From NCBI GenBank assembly GCA_028622995.1, contig JAJQJQ010000039.1, forward strand, positions 558,001 to 622,000: DNA of 64,000 bases, given 5' to 3'. The translations under genes and the position numbers were made by a program. Positions 1 through 11,458 of the stretch are shown one piece after another. Source of the DNA: Panagrolaimus kolymaensis. Lineage: Eukaryota > Nematoda > Chromadorea > Rhabditida > Panagrolaimidae. The number at the start of each line of letters is the position of its first letter. Position 1 is the first letter of the stretch. The notes under the pieces were generated by a model. It was not told the origin of the DNA and ran no database searches. It saw only the letters and a program-made list of their open reading frames with translations.

Positions 1-399
1 GACTTCCACCATTGCTTTCCCATGGGCTGTAGCTTCCATTAGTAAGTCCTCTAAACTATTCAATTCTTTTTATATTACAATTTTTTTCCAGATGAATCCC
101 TTACAACTGGTGTACCATATTTCTTTGGTTTTACTGTAGCTCAATCAGGTGCTAATGCAATGGTCACAGCTGGAGGTGCTGCATTTGCATTCGATAATGC
201 TGCCATGATTGGTTGTGCATTAGGAATGAATTCGTGTTCAACCCCCGATATTAAATCGCAACTTGTTTGTGTTATTAGTCCTTACCCAACTTCAGGTGCA
301 CCACTCTATGCTGTTGGTTCAGCTTGCACTGCAAATTCTCAATGTACCAAAACAGGATACAGCAATTGTGATACCACTTTGGGACTTTGTTACGCATAA
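1..399 (+). CDS. C-terminal end of a papain-CAP fusion protease (5' end outside window)
   Basis: This is the last part of a third copy of the protease-CAP gene seen complete at 15888 and 20435. Coding runs 1-41, intron 42-91 (GTAAGT...TTTCCAG), then 92-399 ending TAA. The junction falls at the same codon and phase as the last intron of both complete copies. The visible protein is the end of the CAP-like domain: a segment ending AFDNAAMIGC, then paired cysteines, a CTANSQC motif and a C-terminal GLCYA. Only this tail can be read, so the presence of the protease domain is inferred from the paralogues. Confidence 0.85.
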
Positions 400-951
400 A
401 AAAAGAAAGAGAAAAACCAAAAAAAGAAATTTTATTTTTAAAAATAATTTTGAAACTTGTTTGAATTATATATTTGCTTCTCCGATTTAACTAATTCAAT
501 CAAGTTCACTTGCTTCCAAAAATTTAAATAAAGATTTTTTGCATCTCGATATAAGAAAGTTTGAAAAATAAAGAAACTAACGCCATTATAAAGATTCTTA
601 AAAATTACAAAAGGTGTATGGTGAAAATAAAACCTAACAATTTAAAAAGCGGCGATGATATAAAAATTCAAAGTGTCTTTAAGCTTTTTACCTTTAATTG
701 GTTTTGCTTACAACATTTACCTATATTGTTGAAATTCACAAGAATTTTAAATTTCGAATATGTCGCCAAATAAAAAAACATGTGAAAAAATTGGCGCCAA
801 AAAATTTTCTTTTACACTTTTTTCTTTTCTTCTGTTTTTGTAAAATCAAAAAGTTAAAATAAGCTTGAGTTTCTCATTTCGCTCTTTCATATTTACGAAT
901 TTTTAATTCCTTTGTTAACTGTTAATTTGCTTTTGAATTTTCATCATCGAT
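400..951. other. Intergenic: protease 3' flank and promoter of MATH-BTB gene 1
   Basis: No gene seen. Positions 620-780 resemble 12371-12430 and 6650-6760, so this is the family's shared upstream flank. A palindromic GGCGCC within TTGGCGCCAAAA lies at about 791-802, 161 bp before the ATG. From there to the ATG the sequence is almost the same as the stretch before gene 7 (12451-12614). Confidence 0.6.
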
Positions 952-2095
952 ATGGCTTCTGAAATTTCATCACAAAACGTAAGTTATTTCCAAGAAAGAG
1001 TTATTATAATTTTTTTTTTTTTTTTTTTTAGAAAATAGAATATCCATTTGCGATTAAATGGACCATCGCTGAAGCAAAATTAGCTGCAATTAAGGATTCT
1101 TTTAATTGTTATGTATGTAAAAAGTTTGGATGTTTAAATATTCCTGGTGTGGAATACTTTCTTACAATTTATCCTAATGGTGATGAAGAAGAAAATCGTG
1201 GAAAAGTCGGAATATTCTTGCAATTGGAATTTGAAGATCAAAAGAAGGTAAAAGCAAATTTCAAATTCTTAATTGAATCAGCTGGCTTTTCACAAGAACT
1301 TGGTTATGAATACAAAAAATCAATTGGATGGGGCGAAGATGAATGTTGCAAAACAGCCGAACTGTTTGATCCAAGAAGGAAATTTATCGTCGATGGAAAA
1401 CTGGTCATCAAATGCGAAGGGATTATGACTGTTGAAAAGGAAAGTGTTTCAAGAAAACGAAAATGGAAAGAAACAACATTAGGTCATCAACTTTGGGAAG
1501 GAAACAACAAAGACTTTAGCATTATGGTTGAAGGAAAACCCATTCAAGTAAACAACTTTTAAATATTAACTCTAATGTATGTCATTATTTTTAGGTTCAT
1601 AAATGTGTTCTTGCTGATCGTTCTCCAGTTTTTCAAGATTTGTTTAATTCTGACATGAAAGAAATAGCTCAAAGCAAAATGAATATCAATGGTTTTTCTT
1701 TTAAATGTGTCGAAACTTCTCTTCAACTTTTATATGACCGTAAAATCTCTGATTTGACATTGGATGAAAAAGCTGAAGTTCTTCAATTTCTTGATAAATA
1801 TCGAATTCAAAATCTCATAGTAAGTTCAAGTTTATTTTATTCTTACCTTTAACGCTTACTCACTTTTTAGGATTTGATAGAAACTTCATGGATGGATGAT
1901 ATATCCGTCAATACTGTTTGTTCCATCGCAAAAGCTTCTCTCATTTCAAATTGTATCAAACTTCAAGAGAAATGCATGGATTTCATCGTTAATTGCAGCC
2001 AAAAGAAAATTTTCCTTAAAGATATCGATGAACTTGATAAAGAATTTGCTTTGAAAATCTTCAAAAATACTTTTTATAAAACAACTAAAACATAA
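952..2095 (+). CDS. MATH-BTB protein, gene 1 of the array
   Basis: Probable substrate adaptor of a CUL3 ubiquitin ligase: the MATH domain binds the substrate and the BTB domain binds cullin 3. Exons are 952-978, 1032-1547, 1595-1819 and 1871-2095, giving 330 residues. Exon 1 encodes only nine residues. Exon 2 encodes the MATH domain (about residues 12-140) with the family motifs IYPNGD, GWGE and ELFDP, then a basic SRKRKWK linker. Exons 3 and 4 encode the BTB core (from VHKCVLADRSPVF) and a C-terminal helical extension. The ATG was chosen because it sits in the conserved MASEISSQ exon that all nine array members share. Its promoter and intron 2 match gene 7, while other parts match other copies, so it is a mosaic. 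Confidence 0.9.
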
Positions 2096-2504
2096 TTCTT
2101 CTTGTGATTTCTCAAATTTATGTATTTTATTTTTGTTTCATATCATTTTTTGTACAATAAATTTTTATCTTTTGTCTTAAAATAATGAGTTTGGTACGTG
2201 AGTGTGATAATAAATAACCCATAATTTATAAAACGGATTTAATATAAAGATCAAAAAGCTTCCCATATATGTTACTTTAGTTGGATTTAATTTTGGCTTT
2301 TCATTCTAAAAAGAGCAGAAATGCAAATTTTCAAATACAGCGCCCAACAAGAGAAACAGTAATTTTTGGCGTAAAAATTTTTCAACCTAAACTTTTTTCT
2401 TCTTCATTTGTTACTTTTGCAACATCAAAAACGTGGAAACTTGTATTTCTCATTTTGTTATTCCAAATTGTTTGATCCTGTTGACTTCTTTAAACATTTG
2501 TCAA
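2096..2504. other. Intergenic: 3'UTR of gene 1 and promoter of gene 2
   Basis: An AATAAA poly(A) signal lies at about 2156. The promoter block holds GCGCCCAACAAGAGAAACAG near 2340 followed by TTTTTGGCG, the same arrangement as before genes 5 and 8. No gene seen. Confidence 0.55.
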
Positions 2505-3646
2505 ATGGCTTCTGAAATTTCATCTCAAAATGTAAGTTTCTATTTTATTTTCCTCTTTGTTACTTTTTCCTTTTTTAGAAAATCGAGTACCCATTTGCAA
2601 TTAAATGGACCATCGCTGAAGAAAGATTGGCAGCCTTGAAAGAATCAGATGATGGATATTTGGAAACTGTTCTCTTCGATGCATCAAATATTCCTGGTGT
2701 AAAATATTTTCTTAGAATTTATCCTAATGGAGATGAAGAAGACCGTCGTGGACAAGCATGGATTTCTTTGTATTTGCTTTTTGAAAATGAAAAGAAAGTT
2801 CAAGCTGTTTTCAAATTTTTTATCGAGTCTGCTAATGTTACCATCAATGAAAGTCATGGCTATCTTGAAGATGATCATGGATGGGGAGAAACTTGTTGCA
2901 CCACAGCTGAACTTCTTGATCCAGAAAAGAAGTTTATCGTCGATGGAAAACTCGTCATCAAATGTGAAGGAATTTTATCGACTGAAAGTGAAAATTGTAC
3001 ACGAAAACGTAAATGGGAAAATACAGCTTTAGGCCGTGAGCTTTGGGAAGGAGAAAGTAAAGACTTCACCATTATGATTGGTGGAAATAGCGTTCAAGTA
3101 AGTATTCTTTTTACACCTTATAAATCCAAACATTTTATAGGTTCATAAATCTGTTCTCTCTGATCGTTCACCTGTTTTCAAAGGAATGTTCAAATCTGAA
3201 ATGAAAGAAGTATTTGAAAACAAAATGTGCATTACTGACTTCTCGTTTGAAACTGTTGAAGCTGCAATTGAACTTTTATATGATCGGAAGATTCCAAGTA
3301 TGACTGTAAAAGAAAAAACAAGTGTTCTTCAATTCCTAGATAAGTACGAAATTTTGAATCTCAAAGTATGTTGACTGCTCATCTATTCTTTTCTCATATG
3401 AAAACTATTCTTCATTTTTAGCACTCAGTTGAAGCTTCATTGTTGAATCAAATCTCTGTCTCCACCGTTAGTTCCATCGCAAATGCTTCTCTCATCTCAA
3501 ACTCTATCAAACTTCAGCAAAAATGCATTGATTTTATCGTTGGTTGCAGCAAAAAAGGAATTTGTATTAAAGATCTCGCACTCTTGGATACAGAATTTGC
3601 TATGAAAATCTTTGAAAATACTTTTTATACATCAATCGAAACCTAA
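2505..3646 (+). CDS. MATH-BTB protein, gene 2 of the array
   Basis: Exons 2505-2531, 2579-3097, 3141-3365 and 3422-3646 give 331 residues. The MATH domain (about 12-140) is followed by a basic TRKRKWE linker and a BTB domain that starts at VHKSVLSDRSPVF. All introns are GT-AG. The last 65 bp of exon 3, intron 3 and exon 4 (from 3301) are identical to gene 5, and this tract runs on without a break through gene 3. The 3' half of the gene therefore looks recently homogenised, while its MATH half is distinct. Confidence 0.9.
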
Positions 3647-4995
3647 CTTGTAATTTTTGTAATTTACTTTGTTTCTGTTATGTTTATTTTCTTGTTCAAT
3701 AAATTTTATATTATGTAAAACGAATACTAAAAATTAAATGAATTCAGAGAATCGAAGTTTTACAAGATTGTGCTAGTTTGATTCACAACCACTTTTTAAA
3801 ACCATTTTGCACTTATATTTTTCGTCTCCAATCATAAAATAAACACATCCTTTGATAATTGGAAGAAATATTAACTAGAGAAATCCGTATCAACATTTCC
3901 CCCATAAAAGATGACCAACGTTTCTGGTTTAAGGTACATGTGTTGGGTTTGACCATGGCCTTTCCCACTAAAGTGAGCCTAAATTCAGTGTTTCAAATAA
4001 GGCGCCTAATAAGAGGAATGGTAAAAATTTTGCCTCGAAAAAAAAGTTTCAACATAAACATTTTTTTTTCATTTGTTACTTTTGCAACATCAAAAACCTT
4101 TGAACTAGCAGTTATCATTTCGTTTTTACAAATTTACGAATTGTTTGATCCTTTCTTTCATATATAAGTTTTTTAAAATTTGTAAAATGGCTTCTGAAAT
4201 TTCATCTCAAAATGTAAGTTTATATTTTATTTTCCTCTATGTTACTTTTCTCTTTTTAGAAAATTGAATATCCATTTGCAATAAAATGGACCATCGCTGA
4301 AGAAAAATTAGCAGCTGTGAAAGATTCATTTAATTGGTATGATAGTGAAAAATTTGAATGTTCAAATATTCCTGGTGTAAAATATTTTCTGGCTATTTAT
4401 CCTAATGGTGATAAAGAAACACGACGTGGACAATCATGGATTTTCTTGTATTTGGAACTTGGAAACCAAAAGAAAGTTGAAGCTTCTTTCAAATTTATCT
4501 GTGAATCTGCTGGATTTTCTAAAGAATTGAACTATGAATACAAAGAATCAATTGGATGGGGAGAAAACTTTTTTTGCACAACTCCTGAACTTTTTGATCC
4601 ATCAAAGAACTTTGTCATCGATGGAAAACTCACAATCAAATGTGAAGGAATTTTAACTTTTGAAAAAGAAAATATTGAAAATGAAGTCAAATGGGGTGTT
4701 GGAGCTTTAGGTCGTCATTTATGGGAAGGAAAAAGCAAAGATTTTACCATTATGGTTGGAGAAAAGACAATCCAAGTTAGTACATTTTAATTTTAACTTT
4801 ATATTGACAAATTCTCTAGGTCCACAAAAATGTTCTTGGTGATCGTTCTCCTGTCTTTCAAGCAATGTTTGATTCCGGAATGAAAGAAGTTTCGGATAAC
4901 AAAATGAATATTACTGATTTTCCTTTTGAATGTGTTGAAGCTGCTATTGAACTATTGTATGATAGAAAAATTCAAAGTTTGATTGTAAAAGAAAA
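3301..4995. repeat. Identical duplicated tract, copy 1
   Basis: This 1,695-bp tract matches 9764-11458 at a constant offset of 6,463 bp, with no substitution or indel that I could find by eye. It covers the end of gene 2 exon 3, exon 4, the intergenic region and most of gene 3. The first differences are at 3300 and 4996. Flanks on both sides have diverged, which favours gene conversion or a recent block duplication. Confidence 0.85.
3647..4186. other. Intergenic: 3' flank of gene 2 and promoter of gene 3
   Basis: An AATAAA lies at about 3699. The whole stretch lies within the duplicated tract. GGCGCC occurs at 4001-4006, 186 bp before the ATG of gene 3. A related but diverged version of the 3' flank follows gene 3 (5400-5640). 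No gene seen. Confidence 0.55.
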
Positions 4996-5320
4996 GGCAT
5001 GTGTTCTTCAATTCCTTGATAAATATCAAATTCAAGATCTCAAAGTAAGTTCATGTTTCTTCTATTCTTGCTTTTAACGCTGACCCACTTTTTAGGATTT
5101 GATCGAAGCTTCATTAATGGTTGAAATCTCCGCTTCAACTGTTTGTTACATCGCAAACTCTTCTCTCATTTCAAACTCTATCAAACTTCAGCAAAAATGC
5201 ATTGATTTCATCGTTGAATGCAGCAAAAATGGAATTTGTGTTAAAGATCTCGCACTCCTTGATAGAGAATTTGCTATGAAAATCTTCGAAAATACTTTTT
5301 ATAAAACAACTAAGACATAA
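4187..5320 (+). CDS. MATH-BTB protein, gene 3 of the array
   Basis: Exons 4187-4213, 4260-4775, 4820-5044 and 5096-5320 give 330 residues. The linker between MATH and BTB reads ENEVKWGVG, not the basic RKRKW form of genes 1, 2, 4, 7 and 8, so this copy belongs to the second linker class with genes 5, 6 and 9. Up to 4995 it is identical to gene 6. The rest of exon 3, intron 3 and exon 4 differ from gene 6. Intron 3 instead resembles that of gene 1. Confidence 0.9.
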
Positions 5321-5629
5321 ATTTCTAGTGATTTTTGTAATTTACTTTGTTTTTGTTATGTTTCATTTTTTTGTTCAATAAATTTTATATTATGTAAAAG
5401 GAATATTAATAATTAAAGTAATTTCAGAATCTAGGCATACCAAGATTGTGTTAGTTTGTTTCACAACCACTTTAACCATATTACTTTATTTTTTCATCTT
5501 CAGTCATAAAATAAACACATGCTTGCATAATTGGGAGAAGTATTAACAATGTTTATAGAGAAATCCTTATCAATATTTTCCAAAAAAGATGGCCAACATC
5601 GTCTGGTTCAAATATGGCTCACGATTAAC
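5321..5629. other. Intergenic flank of gene 3
   Basis: An AATAAA lies at about 5377. The rest is a diverged copy of the 3' flank found after genes 2, 5 and 6. No gene seen. Confidence 0.5.
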
Positions 5630-6163
5630 CTTAACATTTTCCTTTTCTCCACTCAAAACTCGCTTGTGTTTGGATAGTAAACTTTCCATCGATAGTAAAA
5701 TTGCTTTTTGGAACAAAAAGTTCAGTGGTGGTGGAGATGAATTTTACCCATCCAGTTGACCACTTGCATATTCTTCATTAATTTTTTCAGTAAGATCTGC
5801 AGATTCGATGAAAAATTTATAATCAGCCTTAACTTTCTTTTCATTTGCAAAATCCCAATATAAGAAAATCCCTGCTTCGCCACGAAGTTCTTCTTTAAAT
5901 CCAATGGATGAATAAATTTTAAGGTGACATTTAACAACAAAATGTTTGAAGCTTCAATTGTTTCAATGAAACATACATACATTCAACGTATCTTTCAAAG
6001 CTGCCAATTTGTTTTCAACTATGATCCATTTAATTGTAAATGGATATTCGGTTTTCTGAAATTATTTTTAATAAAAAAATTTAAAAACAAAGTCAACATA
6101 TAAAGTTCTTACGGAGATTGTAAAATCCTCTAATTTTTCCATAGCTTTTTTAACAGGAACCAT
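5630..6163 (-). pseudogene. MATH-domain pseudogene on the minus strand
   Basis: Read on the minus strand from an ATG at 6163, a short exon ends at a GTAAG donor near 6112. After a TTTCAG acceptor, exon 2 begins with the family pattern KTEYPFTIKW. It soon meets a frameshift and stop near 5940. Further MATH fragments continue in other frames: an FANEKK segment, then TTTELF and a SIDGK-like stretch. There is no BTB exon. It is the only minus-strand member inside the array, so an inverted copy has decayed here. Confidence 0.8.
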
Positions 6164-6873
6164 GGCGCTTCTTTCAACAAAATAATTGAAGAATTACAAG
6201 GGTTTGAATTAATAAAAAAAAATAAGAAAGTTTTATCACATCAAAAGTTTCAAAAAGAAATCATGAAAAATAATGTTGAATAAACATTTATATCATCAGC
6301 TAAAAAAATTATTGTCTTTCAACTTTTATTAATAAAAATGGTGTTCTTTTTGAGATAAGAAGATGTTTGTTAATCTGGTTGTACCATTTTCTGATAAAGT
6401 AAAAACTTATTAATTAAACACAAAATTCTTTTTATATAAAAAAAAAAAGGGCAATAGGAGCAACAAAATAAAGTTCCATAGCCTAATATCAGTGACACAA
6501 GTCTTGGGTTTAAAGCAATTAGTTAAAAAAATTCTGCATATTTTTCTTTAAGTTTCCAAGAATTGTAAATGAGCAAACATTTTGCAAGAAAACAAAAATT
6601 AGTTGCATTAGCTTTGCTTATAAATAAATTTTGTAGAGTTTTAAGGTAAATGAAACCAACAATTTAGAAAGCAGTAGCGATGATATAAAATTCAAAGCAT
6701 ATTTAAAGTTTTTGCTTTTTTTTTGGGATAAATTGAATCATAAATTTAAAAAATTCCGCTAGAATTAAGAATTTCAAATGACATGCAAAAAAAAGAGAGA
6801 AATAAAAAAATTTGGGACCAAAATTTCTTAACGCAAAAATTGCTTTTTCTTGATTTTCCAACCTTTAAAAAAG
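6164..6873. other. Intergenic: distal promoter of MATH-BTB gene 4
   Basis: AT-rich, no gene seen. Positions 6650-6760 are homologous to 620-720 upstream of gene 1. The stretch at about 6820-6840 corresponds to the E2F-like block of other copies but has a degraded motif. Confidence 0.5.
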
Positions 6874-6881
6874 CTTACAAC

Positions 6882-7359
6882 CAGTGTTGTGACTCGCACC
6901 GCACCCGCACCGCACCGGTGCGCACCGGTGCGCACCAGCTGGTGCTTGGTGCGGTGCCCGGTGCGACCATTTTGGATCTCCTGTGCCCGGTGCGGTGCTT
7001 GGTGCTGTCACGCGGTGACAGATAAGATATTGGCGTCGTCGAGGTTTCGGTTGATAGTCCTTGGGAGCTGGTTGCATCTGCTGTAGCTGGGATATTCCTA
7101 ATAAAACAAGAACATATACAGAAACATATTTATTCAGGAGACACACACAACCAGCACAACAATAATGTAACATACAACTACAACTACGAAAGTGAAACAG
7201 AAGCAAAGCAAACACAAGTATGCAAATAGGCTGCCATCTTGCTGGCTGTTTCGTTACAGGACAATCAAGAGGAGCGCGAAGTTTGAATGAGAAGAGGACG
7301 GAAGTTGAGGGAAGCACCAATATATGACAGTGCGACCAAAAGCCAAAGTCACAACACTG
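6882..7359. mobile_element. Non-autonomous hAT-type element (MITE), 478 bp
   Basis: The ends are perfect 13-bp terminal inverted repeats: CAGTGTTGTGACT at 6882-6894 and its complement at 7347-7359. They are flanked by a perfect 8-bp target duplication, CTTACAAC, at 6874-6881 and 7360-7367. An 8-bp duplication with CAG-type ends is the hAT superfamily hallmark. The interior is GC-rich, with repeated GGTGCG/CGCACC units at 6897-7000, very unlike the host DNA. A 173-codon open frame across it on the minus strand has no transposase features, so the element looks non-autonomous. It lies in the promoter of gene 4, 89 bp before the ATG. Confidence 0.93.
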
Positions 7360-7447
7360 CTTACAACGTTTATTTCGCTCTTTCATATTTACGAATTTTT
7401 AGTTACTTTGATAGTTATTATATTGCTTTTGAATTTTTATCATAATT

Positions 7448-8585
7448 ATGGCTTCTGAAATTACCACTCAAAAAGTAAGGAGTTTCTATTTTATTTTTCT
7501 CTATGTTACTTTTTTCTGTTTTTAGAAAATTGAATGTCCATTTGCCATGAAATGGACCATCGCTGAAGCAAAATTAGCATCATTGAAAGATTCAGCTAAT
7601 GGAGGTTTGGAATCAGAAATCTTCGATGCTACAAATATCCCTGGTGTGGTATACTATCTGGAAATGTATCCAAATGGACATGATAAAGAGCATCGGGGAC
7701 AAGTAGGAATTTTCTTGAGTGTGCATCTGAAAAATGAAAAAAGTGTCAAAGCTGATTTTACTATTGAATGTGCTGGTTTTACTAAAAAATTCGCTTATGT
7801 ATTTACAAAATATTATGGATGGGGCGAAGAAAGCTGTTTCACCACAGAAGAACTATTTGATCCAACAAAGAACTTTATCGTCGATGGAAAACTCACAATC
7901 AAATGTGAAGGAATTTTATGGACTGAAAGAGAAAATGTTTCAAGAAAACGAAAATGGAAAGAAACAACATTAGGTCATCAACTTTGGGAAGGAAGCAACA
8001 AAGATTTTACCATTATTGTCGAAGGAAAAAACATTCAAGGAAACAACTTTTTTATTTATCTCTAATGTGTGACATTATTTTTAGGTTCATAAATGTGTTC
8101 TCGCTGAACGTTCTCCAGTTTTTCAAGCTTTGTTTAATTCTGACATGAAAGAAATTGCCCAAAGCAAAATGAATATCAATGATTTTTCTTTCAAATGTGT
8201 CGAAACTTCTCTTCAACTTTTATATGACCGTAAAATCTCTGATTTGACATTGGATGAAAAAGCTGAAGTTCTTCAATTTCTTGGTAAATATCAAATTCAA
8301 AATCTCATAGTATGTTCAACTTTCTTTTATTCTTGCCTTTAACGTTCTTTCACTTTTAAGGATTTGATCGAAACTTCATTGATGGATGACATCTCTGCCT
8401 CAACTGTTTGTAACATCGCAAATGGTTCTCTTGTTTTAAATTCTATCCAACTTCAAAACAAATGCATTGATTTCTTGGTAAATTGCAGCAAAAATGGAAT
8501 TTTTGTTAAAGATTTCGATGAACTTGATAAAGATTTTGCTTTGAAAATCTTCAAAATTACTTTTTATAAAACAACTAAAACATAA
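7448..8585 (+). pseudogene. MATH-BTB gene 4: broken splice donor, MITE in promoter
   Basis: The exon layout is conserved: 7448-7474, 7526-8038, 8085-8309 and 8361-8585, with the acceptors of introns 2 and 3 intact. The donor of intron 2, GTAAAC in genes 1 and 7, reads GGAAAC here (T to G at 8040). Without splicing, translation runs eight codons into the intron and stops, giving a MATH-only protein of about 180 residues. The BTB exons remain open and undamaged, so the loss is recent or the short form is used. Distance from the upstream promoter block is increased by the 478-bp MITE. Alternatively an unseen cryptic donor rescues splicing. Confidence 0.7.
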
Positions 8586-8962
8586 TTCTTCTTGTGATTT
8601 CTCAAATTTCTGTACTTTATTTTTGTTGTTGTTTCATATCGTTTGTTTGTTCAATAAATTTTTATTTTCTTCATTAAACTAAGGAATTTGGAAAACGGTT
8701 TTGATATTTAACTCTTGAAAACGTCGCATGTTAATTTTGTTGGATTTGAAATGACATTTAAAGCTAAAAATAAGCATAAATTGAGAATTTCAAATTCTGC
8801 GCCAAACAAAAGAAACAGTAAAATTTTTGGCGCAAAAAAAATAACCTATAATTTTTTTCTTGATTTGTTACTTTTGCAACATCAAAAAACGTTGAAACTT
8901 GTATTTCTCATTTCGTTATTCTAAATAGTTTGATTGATCCTGTTTCTTTTTACGTTTGTCAA
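8586..8962. other. Intergenic: 3'UTR of gene 4 and promoter of gene 5
   Basis: An AATAAA lies at about 8654. The promoter block carries GCGCCAAACAAAAGAAACAG at about 8799-8818 and then TTTTTGGCGCAAAA at about 8824-8837. These are the clearest pair of GGCGC motifs in the array. Confidence 0.6.
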
Positions 8963-10109
8963 ATGGCTTCTGAAATTTCATCTCAAAAAGTAAGTTTCTA
9001 TTTTATTTTCCCCTTTGTTACTTTTTCCTTTTTTAGAAAATTGAATCACCACTTGCAATCAAATGGACTATCCCTGAAGCAAAATTGGCAGCTTATAAAG
9101 ATTCATTTTATTGCTATGATAGTGAAAAGTTTGAATGCTCTAATATTCCTGGCGTCAAGTATTTTCTCAGAATTTATCCTAATGGAGATGTAGAAGCACG
9201 TCGTAGTCAAACATGGATTTTCTTGTGTTTAGAACTTGGAACCCAAAAGAAAGTTAAAGCTGATTATAAATTTATCTGTGAATCTGCTGGTCATGTTAAA
9301 GAAGAGGATTGTGAATATAACGCTTCAGGTTCACGGGGTGAAAATTCATTTTGCAAAACACCTGAACTTTTTGATCCTGAAAAAAAGTTTATCATCGATG
9401 GAAAATTTACTGTTAGATGTGAAGGAATCTTAAAAGTTGAAAGAGAAAATGGCAATGCTGAAAATGAAGTCAAATGGGGTGTTGGAGCTTTAGGTCGCCG
9501 TCTTTGGAATGGAAAAAACAAAGACTTCACCGTTTTGGTTGGAGAAAAAAGCATTCAGGTTAGTCAGTTTTAAATTTTCACTTTATAGTTGCATGATTTT
9601 TAGGTCCATAAATGTGTTCTCGCTGATAGTTCAGCTGTTTTTCAAGGCATGTTTGATTCCAAACTCAAAGAAGTAACCCAAAGCAAAATAAAAATCATTG
9701 ACTTCTCTTTTGAAATCGTCGAAGTTGCAATTCAACTTTTATATGATCGCAAGATTACAAGTTTGACTGTAAAAGAAAAAACAAGTGTTCTTCAATTCCT
9801 AGATAAGTACGAAATTTTGAATCTCAAAGTATGTTGACTGCTCATCTATTCTTTTCTCATATGAAAACTATTCTTCATTTTTAGCACTCAGTTGAAGCTT
9901 CATTGTTGAATCAAATCTCTGTCTCCACCGTTAGTTCCATCGCAAATGCTTCTCTCATCTCAAACTCTATCAAACTTCAGCAAAAATGCATTGATTTTAT
10001 CGTTGGTTGCAGCAAAAAAGGAATTTGTATTAAAGATCTCGCACTCTTGGATACAGAATTTGCTATGAAAATCTTTGAAAATACTTTTTATACATCAATC
10101 GAAACCTAA
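8963..10109 (+). CDS. MATH-BTB protein, gene 5 of the array
   Basis: Exons 8963-8989, 9037-9558, 9604-9828 and 9885-10109 give 332 residues, the longest MATH segment in the array. The linker is of the acidic/neutral NAENEVKWG class. The usual GWGE motif is changed to SRGEN, and the BTB start reads VHKCVLADSSAVF, with Ser-Ser-Ala in place of Arg-Ser-Pro in the loop. From 9764 to the end it is identical to gene 2. Confidence 0.88.
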
Positions 10110-11458
10110 CTTGTAATTTTTGTAATTTACTTTGTTTCTGTTATGTTTATTTTCTTGTTCAATAAATTTTATATTATGTAAAACGAATACTAAAAATTAA
10201 ATGAATTCAGAGAATCGAAGTTTTACAAGATTGTGCTAGTTTGATTCACAACCACTTTTTAAAACCATTTTGCACTTATATTTTTCGTCTCCAATCATAA
10301 AATAAACACATCCTTTGATAATTGGAAGAAATATTAACTAGAGAAATCCGTATCAACATTTCCCCCATAAAAGATGACCAACGTTTCTGGTTTAAGGTAC
10401 ATGTGTTGGGTTTGACCATGGCCTTTCCCACTAAAGTGAGCCTAAATTCAGTGTTTCAAATAAGGCGCCTAATAAGAGGAATGGTAAAAATTTTGCCTCG
10501 AAAAAAAAGTTTCAACATAAACATTTTTTTTTCATTTGTTACTTTTGCAACATCAAAAACCTTTGAACTAGCAGTTATCATTTCGTTTTTACAAATTTAC
10601 GAATTGTTTGATCCTTTCTTTCATATATAAGTTTTTTAAAATTTGTAAAATGGCTTCTGAAATTTCATCTCAAAATGTAAGTTTATATTTTATTTTCCTC
10701 TATGTTACTTTTCTCTTTTTAGAAAATTGAATATCCATTTGCAATAAAATGGACCATCGCTGAAGAAAAATTAGCAGCTGTGAAAGATTCATTTAATTGG
10801 TATGATAGTGAAAAATTTGAATGTTCAAATATTCCTGGTGTAAAATATTTTCTGGCTATTTATCCTAATGGTGATAAAGAAACACGACGTGGACAATCAT
10901 GGATTTTCTTGTATTTGGAACTTGGAAACCAAAAGAAAGTTGAAGCTTCTTTCAAATTTATCTGTGAATCTGCTGGATTTTCTAAAGAATTGAACTATGA
11001 ATACAAAGAATCAATTGGATGGGGAGAAAACTTTTTTTGCACAACTCCTGAACTTTTTGATCCATCAAAGAACTTTGTCATCGATGGAAAACTCACAATC
11101 AAATGTGAAGGAATTTTAACTTTTGAAAAAGAAAATATTGAAAATGAAGTCAAATGGGGTGTTGGAGCTTTAGGTCGTCATTTATGGGAAGGAAAAAGCA
11201 AAGATTTTACCATTATGGTTGGAGAAAAGACAATCCAAGTTAGTACATTTTAATTTTAACTTTATATTGACAAATTCTCTAGGTCCACAAAAATGTTCTT
11301 GGTGATCGTTCTCCTGTCTTTCAAGCAATGTTTGATTCCGGAATGAAAGAAGTTTCGGATAACAAAATGAATATTACTGATTTTCCTTTTGAATGTGTTG
11401 AAGCTGCTATTGAACTATTGTATGATAGAAAAATTCAAAGTTTGATTGTAAAAGAAAA
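9764..11458. repeat. Identical duplicated tract, copy 2
   Basis: Copy of 3301-4995. It covers the end of gene 5, the intergenic region and gene 6 up to exon 3. The two copies share introns, intergenic DNA and coding DNA equally, so selection on protein sequence cannot explain the identity. Confidence 0.85.
10110..10649. other. Intergenic: promoter of gene 6
   Basis: Identical to 3647-4186, including the GGCGCC at 10464. No gene seen. Confidence 0.55.

Noticed and set aside
3859..4167. 102-codon open frame, repeated exactly at 10322
   Set aside because: Its conservation is explained by the identical duplicated tract, which covers intergenic DNA; the protein has no features.
6865..7386. 173-codon open frame on the minus strand across the first MITE
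   Set aside because: It runs through both terminal repeats and target duplications, shows no transposase motif, and follows from the GC-rich repeat composition.
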